From NCBI GenBank assembly GCA_020631355.1, contig JAHDHL010000005.1, forward strand, positions 162,822 to 226,821: a stretch of DNA of 64,000 bases, in the 5' to 3' direction. Shown piece after piece: positions 44,567 through 52,962 of the stretch (position 1 is its first letter; every line of letters starts with the position of its first letter). The translations under genes were made by a program, and so were the position numbers. The notes beneath the pieces are model-generated. The model saw only the letters and a list, made by a program, of their open reading frames with translations. It did no database searches and was not told the origin of the DNA. The stretch is from Saprospiraceae bacterium. GTDB taxonomy: Bacteria > Bacteroidota > Bacteroidia > Chitinophagales > Saprospiraceae.

Positions 44567-45765
44567 TAACAGTACAGGAGGCGGATGGACTTATCCATGA
44601 TAATCATTGGAAGGCTACCCTTGAAAAGGTAGCACTGGGGCATGCAATAGGCCGGATTCTGGCAGAGGATATCAAGGCGGATAGGGATTTTCCTCCTTTT
44701 AATCGAGTAACGATGGATGGAATAGCCATCAGTGCAACAGCTCTGGAAAAGGAAGTACATTCATATCCCATCCAGGAGATTGTTCCCGCTGGTTCGGCCC
44801 AAACCAGACTTAGTGATGAAGCCCATTGTGTAGAAATCATGACAGGTGCGGTATTGCCCATCGGAGCTGATTTGGTCATACCTTATGAGGAAGTCAATAT
44901 TACAGATAGGATAGCTTCCGTTGCTGATTTATCACCTTACCGCAACGGTTCGAGTATCCATCCGAAAGGTAGGGATTGTACTAAGGGAACCGTCCTTATA
45001 CCCAAGGGACGGATTATCACAGCAGCAGAAATTGCGGTCATGGCTACGGTCGGATGTGCGAATGTGGAAGTGATGCAGCTACCCAAGGTGGCAGTCATCG
45101 CAACTGGAGACGAACTGGTCCCTGTAAATGAAATACCCGAACCTCACCAAATCCGTTCTTCCAATGTCCATATGCTGGGGGCAGCTCTTAGGGAAATACA
45201 TATCCATTCGAATCATTTTCATCTCAAGGACGATAAGGAGGAATTGCTGAGAAAAATGAAACACATTCTTCTTGATTATGATGTCGTCATTCTGAGTGGA
45301 GGTGTTTCCAAGGGGAAATTCGATTTTATACCCGATGTACTGGAAGCCCTCGGAGTGAAAAAGCTTTTTCATAGGATTCGGCAAAAGCCAGGTAAGCCTT
45401 TCTGGCTAGGCCGAAAGGAGAATTCATTCGTGTTCGCATTACCGGGGAATCCGATTTCATCATTCATGTGTTTGCATAGGTATTTCAAACCATGGTATTT
45501 CCGTGGTATGGGCTTGGATATGCAACCTATTCGAGTCCGATTAGCAGAGGACTTTGAATTCAAAAAGGATCTGACCTATTTTTTACAAGTCAGTATCCAT
45601 ACGGATGGTTCAGGACAGATTTGGGCCACTCCCAACAGAGGCAATGGCTCAGGAGATTTGGCTAATTTGATGTCCTCACAGGGATTCATCGAATTACCAT
45701 CCCGACAAAATAAATTTAACAGGGGGGAAACCTACCCTTATCACCCATTCAAAACATTGGGATAA
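44563..45765 (+). CDS. moeA: Molybdopterin molybdenumtransferase MoeA
   Basis: A 400-residue MoeA of standard length. Visible signatures are FPPFNRVTMDG, VEIMTGAVLPIGAD, IATGDELVP and SGGVSKGKFDF, with ALPGNPISSF near the C-terminus. It inserts molybdate into adenylylated molybdopterin. The overlap with moaA (4 bases) and with moaC (1 base) shows tight translational coupling. No separate MogA/MoaB adenylyltransferase gene is seen in the window. Confidence 0.95.
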   Translation: MITVQEADGLIHDNHWKATLEKVALGHAIGRILAEDIKADRDFPPFNRVTMDGIAISATALEKEVHSYPIQEIVPAGSAQTRLSDEAHCVEIMTGAVLPIGADLVIPYEEVNITDRIASVADLSPYRNGSSIHPKGRDCTKGTVLIPKGRIITAAEIAVMATVGCANVEVMQLPKVAVIATGDELVPVNEIPEPHQIRSSNVHMLGAALREIHIHSNHFHLKDDKEELLRKMKHILLDYDVVILSGGVSKGKFDFIPDVLEALGVKKLFHRIRQKPGKPFWLGRKENSFVFALPGNPISSFMCLHRYFKPWYFRGMGLDMQPIRVRLAEDFEFKKDLTYFLQVSIHTDGSGQIWATPNRGNGSGDLANLMSSQGFIELPSRQNKFNRGETYPYHPFKTLG

Positions 45766-46247
45766 TGGATAATCAGAAATTCACACACCTTAAGGCGGAT
45801 GGCCAGGTCAATATGGTGGATGTGGGAGAGAAGAAAGTCACTAAGAGAACGGCCAAGGCCCAAGCACTGATTCAGGTTTCTGATGAAGTTTTGGCCTGCT
45901 TCGAAAATAATGATTTGCAAACGAAGAAAGGTCCTGTTTTCCAAACTGCCATCATAGCCGGAATCATGGGCTCCAAGAAGACCAGCGAATTGATTCCATT
46001 ATGTCATCCTATCGGATTGAATAAGTGTGATGTCAGTATCAGGATTAATGATGAAAAACAAATCGAAATCATAGGGGTAGCCAGTATCAAATCGACAACG
46101 GGTGTGGAAATGGAAGCAATGACTGCCGTATCCGTAGCTGCTTTGACCATCTATGATATGTGTAAGTCCTTTGGACATGATATCATTATTAGGGAAATCA
46201 AATTATTGGAAAAAAGAGGAGGCAAATCGGATTTCAATGCCCAATAG
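45765..46247 (+). CDS. moaC: Cyclic pyranopterin monophosphate synthase MoaC
   Basis: A 160-residue MoaC with the core LIPLCHPIGLNKCDVSI, the conserved STTGVEMEAMTAVSVA and a C-terminal KSGGK-like end (KRGGKSDF). With MoaA it makes cyclic pyranopterin monophosphate. Its ATG overlaps the moeA stop (TAATG). A 73-base gap separates it from mobA. Confidence 0.96.
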   Translation: MDNQKFTHLKADGQVNMVDVGEKKVTKRTAKAQALIQVSDEVLACFENNDLQTKKGPVFQTAIIAGIMGSKKTSELIPLCHPIGLNKCDVSIRINDEKQIEIIGVASIKSTTGVEMEAMTAVSVAALTIYDMCKSFGHDIIIREIKLLEKRGGKSDFNAQ

Positions 46248-46320
46248 GAATCATTGCCATTCCTATATGATACTTAGGCTCACAGCCTATCGACTTAACA
46301 TACTATAACGAGATTCAACA

Positions 46321-47475
46321 ATGAAAAAACATACGAAACATAGCCAGATAGCCAGACCATCATTCGGCAAGTATGCCCGAAAGGAATGGGGGATTATAGG
46401 TGCACCTTGTGGCATCATTCAGGAATTGGCAAAGAATTGGTCGGCCAAATTGCAGGGGCAAATGAAAGTAGGTTATCTGGATGCTTCACACAAGAAAGAG
46501 CATTTGGAAGGAACAGTGCATTCCGATTTTGATATGCAAGTCGAAAAGCAGGGAAATGCCCTACAATCCAATACTGCATCAGAACCCTCCCATTTTGGTT
46601 ATAGAAGAATGTTTCAGGAAGCGGATTTGTTATTGGTAAATGGCAATCATTTCGAATCCCAACAGCAAATTGTGGTATTGGACCCCGGGAAATTGGATTC
46701 ATTATTACGCAAACTGGATCGACTGACAGATATTATCCTTTTGATTGATAACGGCTTGGGACATATTCCCGATTTTATCCAGAAACGAATAGGGGATGGT
46801 GTTCCTTTCATCCATAAGGATGAGACGGATATCATCCTATCTTATCTTCGCCAACAAATCACCCCTGCGCCTATATATAGCTTAATATTGAATGGTGGCA
46901 AGAGTACCCGAATGGGGCAGGATAAATCAACCCTGGATTATCACGGGAAATCCCAGTTGGATTACTTGCATGACATATTATCGACCCAATGTGAAAGGAC
47001 CTTTGTTTCCGTATCAGAACAAAAGGGTAGTCAGGGAAATTATGAAATCATAGAGGACCAGTTCAAGGGATTGGGAGCATACGGAGGCATACTTTCCGCA
47101 CTGATGAAGCATCCGGATGCTGCTTGGCTTGTGGTAGCGATTGATATGCCCAATATCAATGGGGATTCAATCAGTGAAATCATATCGAAGCGAAATACAT
47201 CAAAATGCGCCACTGCATTCCTGAATCCCGAAACCCAGTTCCCGGACCCACTATTTACCATCTTCGAGCCAAAGTCATATGGTATACTGCTGCATTATTT
47301 GTCGATGGGGTATGCTTGTCCAAGAAAAATGCTTATCAATGAGGATGTCCATGTCATCCAACCCAATGATGCGGCCATACTTTTGAATATCAATACGCCC
47401 GAGGAAAGGGAGGAATTCCTTGTAAGGAAGACAAAAAGACAAGAATTATCCGAAGAAGCAACAGAGTATAAATAA
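46321..47475 (+). CDS. mobA: MobA-type guanylyltransferase with MobB-like N-terminal domain
   Basis: A 384-residue fusion. The C-terminal part (about 185-384) is a MobA-type NTP transferase: LILNGGKSTRMGQDKS, and VAIDMPNIN for the metal-binding Asp. The N-terminal part reads like MobB (WGIIGAPCGIIQELAKNW, later EADLLLVNGNH), but the P-loop is gone: where MobB has a GxxxxGK(T/S) loop, this has GAPCGIIQ. So GTP binding by that domain is doubtful. MobA makes the guanine dinucleotide cofactor. That is odd next to MocA, which makes the cytosine form used by this enzyme family. The DUF262 genes start 9 bases downstream. Confidence 0.85.
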   Translation: MKKHTKHSQIARPSFGKYARKEWGIIGAPCGIIQELAKNWSAKLQGQMKVGYLDASHKKEHLEGTVHSDFDMQVEKQGNALQSNTASEPSHFGYRRMFQEADLLLVNGNHFESQQQIVVLDPGKLDSLLRKLDRLTDIILLIDNGLGHIPDFIQKRIGDGVPFIHKDETDIILSYLRQQITPAPIYSLILNGGKSTRMGQDKSTLDYHGKSQLDYLHDILSTQCERTFVSVSEQKGSQGNYEIIEDQFKGLGAYGGILSALMKHPDAAWLVVAIDMPNINGDSISEIISKRNTSKCATAFLNPETQFPDPLFTIFEPKSYGILLHYLSMGYACPRKMLINEDVHVIQPNDAAILLNINTPEEREEFLVRKTKRQELSEEATEYK

Positions 47476-47484
47476 GAATAATAA

Positions 47485-49365
47485 ATGAGTTCAACCAAAT
47501 CCTTAGTCAGGTTCTTAGGGGACAATACCAATAGTCGGAAACCATATGATTTTATCATTCCCCATTATCAGAGAGGCTACCGATGGGGACCTCAAGAGGT
47601 GAATGAACTATTGGATGATTTGTGGTCTTTCTGTAAGGATGTGGATAGTGGGGATTTTTATTGTATCCAACCCATTGTTGTACTCAAAAGGGATGCTGGG
47701 GGTTATGAGGTCTTGGATGGCCAACAAAGATTGACCACATTGTACCTTATCCTATCCTTTTTGGAGGAAAGACGATTCGAAGACGGATATGATCAGGAAA
47801 TGTTCACACTGAATTATGAGACAAGAAAGGATTCCGAAGAATATTTGCAATCCAAGGAATTCATAAAGGGAATAACGGATGAAAACATTGATTACTACCA
47901 TATTTCCAGAGCATACCAGACCATCAAGGAATGGTTTTCCAGTTCTGAACACAGAGGAGCTAAGGGAAAATTGATTCCCATCTTATTGGATGATGATTCC
48001 AAGGGAAATCGTAATGTCAGATTCATCTGGTACGAGGTAGCATCACATACACCTCCGATTGATGTGTTCATTCGATTGAATGTAGGAAAAATTCCACTTA
48101 CGGATGCGGAATTGACCAAAGCCCTGCTTTTGCAAAGGGATAGATATGATAAGGATGAACTCAAGTTCATCGAAAGGAGACTCTTTGAAATTGCTTCGGA
48201 ATGGGATAGAATAGAATACACCCTACAACAACCTGAATTATGGTATTTCCTGAATAACCAATACAATGATAAGCCTACTCATATCGAATTGATTTTTGAT
48301 TTGATAGCGGATAGGTTACAGAAAGAATTCAAGTATTTTGATAAAAGGCCTATAAAGCATGGTACATTCCTGATCTTGTCGAAATACTTTGATGATATGA
48401 TGTCCAATGGAAAAATGGATAGAATCGATGTCGTTCATAAGATATGGGAATACGTCACTACATATTACGAATACTTCAGTGAATGGTATGATAACCGGAA
48501 ATTGTATCACTACATTGGTTTCTTAATTTCACAAAATGGTAGACGGGAAATAGAGGGACTCATTAATAAGGCCAAGAAAAAATCAAAGAAAAAATTCATT
48601 GAGTACCTGGAGGGAGCAATTGGAGAAATGATATGGATTGATAAATCCCGGAAAGATGCCAAGGGAAATATGGTCCATATAAATGAGTTGGAACAATTGG
48701 TTTATGAAGTTGAGGGGCAGTCGTCAAATGATAAGTTTGAAATTCATAGGATTTTATTGCTTCATAATATTCATGCTTCCTTGAAAAGTGATAAGGAAAA
48801 GGCAAGGTTCCCATTTAATCTTTATAAGAAAACAAAGAATAATGAGAAATGGAGCCTAGAACACATACATGCGCAAAATACTCAGATATTAAATAAAAAA
48901 GCCAACCAGAGAACATGGCTTGAGGATCATGTCCGGTCTTTTGAAAAACAAAAGGAATCTGATTTTGTGGAAATTGTTGATAAAATTAAAGCCTTATTAG
49001 ATAAGAAAGAAATAGAGCAAAAAGAATTCGAGACTTTGTATGGAGAGGTTTACAGTGCAATAAGAAATATTCCAAAGGCAAAAGGAAATGAAATGCATTC
49101 GATTGTCAACCTTTGTCTGATTGATGCTGCCACCAATAGTAAGTTGAATAATTCCGTATTTGATGTGAAACGGGAAAAAATTAAGGAACAGGAAATCGAG
49201 GGACACTATATCCCTATTTGTACTCGCAATGTTTTTATGAAAAATTATACCAAGTATCCTGTTAGTAATGCCTATTGGACAGAGGAGGATAGGGCTGCTT
49301 ACTTAGAGAATATTAAGGCAACTTATGATTATTTTATTTCGAAAATCAATAACGAGGAAAAATGA
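47485..49365 (+). CDS. DUF262-DUF1524 protein (GmrSD/SspE-type nuclease)
   Basis: A 626-residue protein. The N-terminal DUF262 (ParB/sulfiredoxin-like) domain has PHYQRGYRWG (about 26-35), VLDGQQRLTTL with D78-GQQR, and FIRLNVGKIPLTDAELTKAL. The C-terminal DUF1524 HNH-type nuclease has EHIHAQN (459-465) and, 90 residues on, NLCLIDAATNSKLNNS, with the DVKREK basic end. In GmrSD, BrxU and SspE such proteins use NTP and cut or nick modified or phage DNA. It starts 9 bases after mobA and overlaps the next gene by 4 bases, inside a cofactor operon. The 3' half is visibly more AT-rich than its neighbours. Confidence 0.85.
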   Translation: MSSTKSLVRFLGDNTNSRKPYDFIIPHYQRGYRWGPQEVNELLDDLWSFCKDVDSGDFYCIQPIVVLKRDAGGYEVLDGQQRLTTLYLILSFLEERRFEDGYDQEMFTLNYETRKDSEEYLQSKEFIKGITDENIDYYHISRAYQTIKEWFSSSEHRGAKGKLIPILLDDDSKGNRNVRFIWYEVASHTPPIDVFIRLNVGKIPLTDAELTKALLLQRDRYDKDELKFIERRLFEIASEWDRIEYTLQQPELWYFLNNQYNDKPTHIELIFDLIADRLQKEFKYFDKRPIKHGTFLILSKYFDDMMSNGKMDRIDVVHKIWEYVTTYYEYFSEWYDNRKLYHYIGFLISQNGRREIEGLINKAKKKSKKKFIEYLEGAIGEMIWIDKSRKDAKGNMVHINELEQLVYEVEGQSSNDKFEIHRILLLHNIHASLKSDKEKARFPFNLYKKTKNNEKWSLEHIHAQNTQILNKKANQRTWLEDHVRSFEKQKESDFVEIVDKIKALLDKKEIEQKEFETLYGEVYSAIRNIPKAKGNEMHSIVNLCLIDAATNSKLNNSVFDVKREKIKEQEIEGHYIPICTRNVFMKNYTKYPVSNAYWTEEDRAAYLENIKATYDYFISKINNEEK

Positions 49366-51665
49366 AATATACCATTAAGGAATTGTTGAATGATTTTCAA
49401 GTTATAATACCCCAACTCCAAAGGGATTATGCCCAAGGTAGAGAAAGCGAGGGGGAAATCAGGGGGAAATTTGTAAAACAATTAAATCAGACACTCAAGG
49501 AAGGTAAGGATATCCTAAACCTTGATTTTATTTATGGATATACAGAATCAATACAAGCCGGAAGTAAGGTGTTTGTTCCTTTGGATGGACAACAACGCTT
49601 GACAACATTATGGCTCCTCCTGTGGTATCTCGCCCCAAGGGATGAACACCACCAAATTAAAAAGGAATGCCGGACTTATCTGCGTGGTTTCACATATGAA
49701 ACCCGTCTTTCATCAAAACGATTTTGCAATTGCTTGGTAACTAAACCCATTGATTATCATAATGGTAGGTTGAGTGAGCAAATTGAGGATGCTCCTTGGT
49801 TCATGGCATCTTGGATACTTGACCCTACCGTGAAATCCATGCTGAATATGATTGATGCCATAGCAGACTTAGTGGAAAGAAACGAAAATGCATGGGAAAA
49901 TCTAACAGAGAAGAATCGGATTACATTCGATTATATTGATATAAAATCAGAGGAGTTCAAGCTGACGGATGAGTTGTACATTAAAATGAATTCAAGGGGT
50001 AAACCCCTGACGACATTCGAAAACTTCAAGGCGCAGTTTTCTACATTATTATCATCCGAAAATACGGATTATAAAGATGAGAAAAAATACATTGGTAAGT
50101 CACAAGTAAGTTATAAGGAATATTTTGCATTCAAGATAGATAGTGTATGGATGGATTTATTCTGGGGGTATGGAAAGGAAAACCCTGCTGAGTTGGATGG
50201 TTATATTTATTCATATATCAGGTTCGTTGCAGAGTTTTTCTATTACAAGGATAATCCTAAGGAAACAAGTTCCAAAACCCAAGTGGATTTTGATTTTATG
50301 AACCAAGTTTTTTCTTCTAAAAAGAATATTGATTTTCTTTTTGATTCCTTGGATTGGTTGTCGGGTAAAGAGGATGTTCATGGTTTTTTTAAAACTGCAT
50401 TTGAGGGGATTTCATTTTTTGAGAAATCAACTAAGGATTATTTTTTAAGAGCCATTACTACCAAGGATTTTGATGTCAGGGATAAGGTCGTATTGTATGC
50501 CATTTTGCATTATTGTATTGAATGTGATGTAACAGAACCGGATGATGAAATCAGGGTGTTGGTTCGCTTATCAAGAAACTTTCTTTTCTCCGTAAGACAA
50601 GCTAATCAATCCCGAAAAATCGAATTCACATCCAATTTGCGTCTGAATAATGTAGCAGATTATTGTAAGTTGATTGATGAATTGATTGGTTATAAGAAAA
50701 AGAATCAGGATATATCATTCCATCAGATTTTATGTGATAATAAATTCAAAGGATTTGGTAAAAAAATCATCAATAATGAAAAAAGAAAAGCCAAGATTCT
50801 CTTATTGAAACCCGATTTGAAAACCTGTATCCAAGAATTGGAAAATCATCCCCAAATACAAGGAAATACGGTGAACTTTAAATTGGATGATGAAAAAATA
50901 AAAGAAAAAATCAAGGCTTTTATTGAAATATGGTCAGGGAATACTCCCAATCATTTAATTGTTAGGGCATTGCTGAGTATAAATGAATATTGCATAGAAA
51001 CACATTCGCACTCCGCTTTGGGCTCCATATGGTATTTTGGTGCATCAGGAAACTGGAATTCAATTCTGACACAAATGAATTCTGATACCAGCCATTCGTT
51101 CTCGGAAACATTGGATGAGTTTTTTGAAACATATTTGGTAAGGACTGAAAAAACCGTAGATGAAAAACTCCAATCCATAATAGATGATTACCAGCCGAAG
51201 AAAAAAGATTGGATGTATTACTTTATTAAGTACCAATCAATGATAAAAAGTAGTAAATGGAATTTATTCGCATGGAGTTATAAGAGTGATTTCAATATTC
51301 ATTCCCTCGGTAATTCGGGTAACTTTCCATTACACTCCTACCACCACAATCCCTATCTTGATACACTGGACGAAATCCTTGGAGATTCGTATGATACGGA
51401 GTTGTACTATGGCCGATTCTCTGAATTGAGTCGGATAGAGGTCAACGAAACGTTGGATATCCAAATTGATGATAATGGATGGACTATAGGATTGCTCGAC
51501 GAGAATAATTCCGAATTAAACCCAGCTTTGATCAAGAAGTATAATCTCATTGAGGATGATGGATATTACTTTTTTAAGGAATTGGATGATAAGGATATGT
51601 TGGAAACCGCAAAGGATTTGATTGGGGATGTTATTCAATCCCATTCCGCTCCATCCCATGCCTAA
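49362..51665 (+). CDS. Second DUF262 protein, no HNH domain
   Basis: A 767-residue protein with a DUF262 N-terminal domain: PQLQRDYAQGR (about 18-28), PLDGQQRLTTLWLLLWYL (D75), and IKMNSRGKPLTTFENFKAQ. The remaining 540 residues are helical and charged. They contain no EHI-type HNH motif, so the nuclease end of its partner is missing here. The C-terminal 150 residues (around SLGNSGNFPLHSYHHNPYLD) are not recognised. Base composition is low in GC: 13 of 60 bases in 50281-50340, against 32 of 60 in moeA at 45061-45120. The 4-base overlap with the first DUF262 gene says the two are made together, perhaps as a complex. moaD starts 13 bases after its stop. Confidence 0.82.
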   Translation: MKYTIKELLNDFQVIIPQLQRDYAQGRESEGEIRGKFVKQLNQTLKEGKDILNLDFIYGYTESIQAGSKVFVPLDGQQRLTTLWLLLWYLAPRDEHHQIKKECRTYLRGFTYETRLSSKRFCNCLVTKPIDYHNGRLSEQIEDAPWFMASWILDPTVKSMLNMIDAIADLVERNENAWENLTEKNRITFDYIDIKSEEFKLTDELYIKMNSRGKPLTTFENFKAQFSTLLSSENTDYKDEKKYIGKSQVSYKEYFAFKIDSVWMDLFWGYGKENPAELDGYIYSYIRFVAEFFYYKDNPKETSSKTQVDFDFMNQVFSSKKNIDFLFDSLDWLSGKEDVHGFFKTAFEGISFFEKSTKDYFLRAITTKDFDVRDKVVLYAILHYCIECDVTEPDDEIRVLVRLSRNFLFSVRQANQSRKIEFTSNLRLNNVADYCKLIDELIGYKKKNQDISFHQILCDNKFKGFGKKIINNEKRKAKILLLKPDLKTCIQELENHPQIQGNTVNFKLDDEKIKEKIKAFIEIWSGNTPNHLIVRALLSINEYCIETHSHSALGSIWYFGASGNWNSILTQMNSDTSHSFSETLDEFFETYLVRTEKTVDEKLQSIIDDYQPKKKDWMYYFIKYQSMIKSSKWNLFAWSYKSDFNIHSLGNSGNFPLHSYHHNPYLDTLDEILGDSYDTELYYGRFSELSRIEVNETLDIQIDDNGWTIGLLDENNSELNPALIKKYNLIEDDGYYFFKELDDKDMLETAKDLIGDVIQSHSAPSHA

Positions 51666-51678
51666 ACGAACCATAAAT

Positions 51679-51930
51679 ATGAATCCAATGACCATAGACA
51701 TACTCGCATTCGGAATAGCTAAGGATATCCTAGGCGGAACCATCACACAAATGGAATTCAGTCCAGGAATGAAAGTCAGCCATCTGAAAAAACAATTGAC
51801 AGACCAATATCCTGATTTCCAAAAATTGGCTTCCTTGAGAATCGCTGTCAACAGCGAATACCAAGAGGATGATTTTGTATTGAATGCAAAGGATGAAATT
51901 GCCATTATCCCTCCTGTGGCAGGAGGATAA
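51679..51930 (+). CDS. moaD: Molybdopterin synthase sulfur carrier subunit MoaD
   Basis: An 83-residue ubiquitin-like protein ending PPVAGG, the double glycine that carries the sulfur as thiocarboxylate. ATGs at 51679 and 51688 both fit; 51658 or 51622 would overlap the DUF262 gene, and the longer N-termini look unlike MoaD. It works with MoaE, encoded 7 bases downstream. The adenylating enzyme MoeB is not in this window. Confidence 0.9.
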   Translation: MNPMTIDILAFGIAKDILGGTITQMEFSPGMKVSHLKKQLTDQYPDFQKLASLRIAVNSEYQEDDFVLNAKDEIAIIPPVAGG

Positions 51931-51937
51931 ACCTTGA

Positions 51938-52357
51938 ATGATGAAGCACATTGAATTATCAGAAGAAACACTTGATCTGGCAAAATGTATGGCTATGGTC
52001 GAGGATGAATATGTGGGTGGGGTAGTTACTTTTGTAGGGACGGTACGGAATCATTCCCAAGGACAATCCGTAGTCAGATTGGAATTCGAAGCCTATGCCA
52101 AAATGGCTATTTCTGAAATGGATAAGATTGCCACAAAAGCATTGGAACAATTCGAAATCGAACACATCATCATTCATCATAGGGTAGGAAGTCTCGCCAT
52201 AAAGGAAATTCCGGTGATTATAGTGGCCGCTGCCGCACACAGGAAAGCTGCATTCCAAGCTTGCGAATACGCTATTGACACCCTCAAGGAAACCGTTCCT
52301 ATTTGGAAAAAGGAATATTTTGAGAATGGTAGCCATTGGGTTTCCGCCCATCCTTAA
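51938..52357 (+). CDS. moaE: Molybdopterin synthase catalytic subunit MoaE
   Basis: A 139-residue MoaE with GGVVTFVGTVRNHSQGQSV, the LEFEAYAKMAISEM stretch, the HHRVGSLAIKE core and the conserved end ETVPIWKKEYFENGSHWV, which contains the active-site Lys. It makes the dithiolene of molybdopterin with MoaD. Together with moaD it resumes the cofactor operon after the two DUF262 genes. Confidence 0.95.
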   Translation: MMKHIELSEETLDLAKCMAMVEDEYVGGVVTFVGTVRNHSQGQSVVRLEFEAYAKMAISEMDKIATKALEQFEIEHIIIHHRVGSLAIKEIPVIIVAAAAHRKAAFQACEYAIDTLKETVPIWKKEYFENGSHWVSAHP

Positions 52358-52369
52358 TATCCGAACCTC

Positions 52370-52957
52370 ATGACGAGCATCATCATAGTTGCGGCAGGAC
52401 TTTCCACAAGGATGGGAAAGGATAATAAACTCCTGCTTCCCTTTCTCGGAAAGGCACTTTATCTGCACTTTTTGGATGCAGCACTAAAAAGTCGGGCAGG
52501 TGAATGCATTCTGGTTACGGGGCATGAATCCGATTCCATCGTGGCAGCTCTGGGAAACCGGAAAGTGAGGGTGGTACATCACCCGAATTATGAGCATGGA
52601 CTTACTTCTTCGATTCAGGCAGGAGTCCGGTCTCTACATCCGGATTGTAAGGCTTTCATGATTGGTTTATCAGATATGCCATTCGTTACAACCCATCATA
52701 TCAATACCCTGATTGCCGCATATGAGCAGGGACCCAAACCAAGTATAACGATGCCATTGGTGAACCAGAAAAGAAGTCATCCCTTGTTGTTTGATATTTC
52801 ATTCAAAGGAGAAATACTATCCCATGGCCAACCGAATGGATGCAAGGAAGTAGTGTTGAATAACAAGGCTGTATGGCAATGCATACATTTTAAGGAGGAT
52901 TTCCATCAGGATGTGGATACTCCTGAGGAGTATCAGGTCATTCGGAATACGAAATAA
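52370..52957 (+). CDS. mocA: Molybdenum cofactor cytidylyltransferase MocA-like
   Basis: A 195-residue NTP transferase with AAGLSTRMGKDNKLLLPF, YEHGLTSSIQAGV and GLSDMPFVT. These match the MocA/CoxI-linked group that attaches CMP to molybdopterin to give the cytosine dinucleotide used by many xanthine-oxidase-family enzymes. That fits the hydroxylase at the start of the run. It lies 12 bases after moaE and 5 bases before xdhC. Confidence 0.88.
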   Translation: MTSIIIVAAGLSTRMGKDNKLLLPFLGKALYLHFLDAALKSRAGECILVTGHESDSIVAALGNRKVRVVHHPNYEHGLTSSIQAGVRSLHPDCKAFMIGLSDMPFVTTHHINTLIAAYEQGPKPSITMPLVNQKRSHPLLFDISFKGEILSHGQPNGCKEVVLNNKAVWQCIHFKEDFHQDVDTPEEYQVIRNTK

Positions 52958-52962
52958 TTGTC

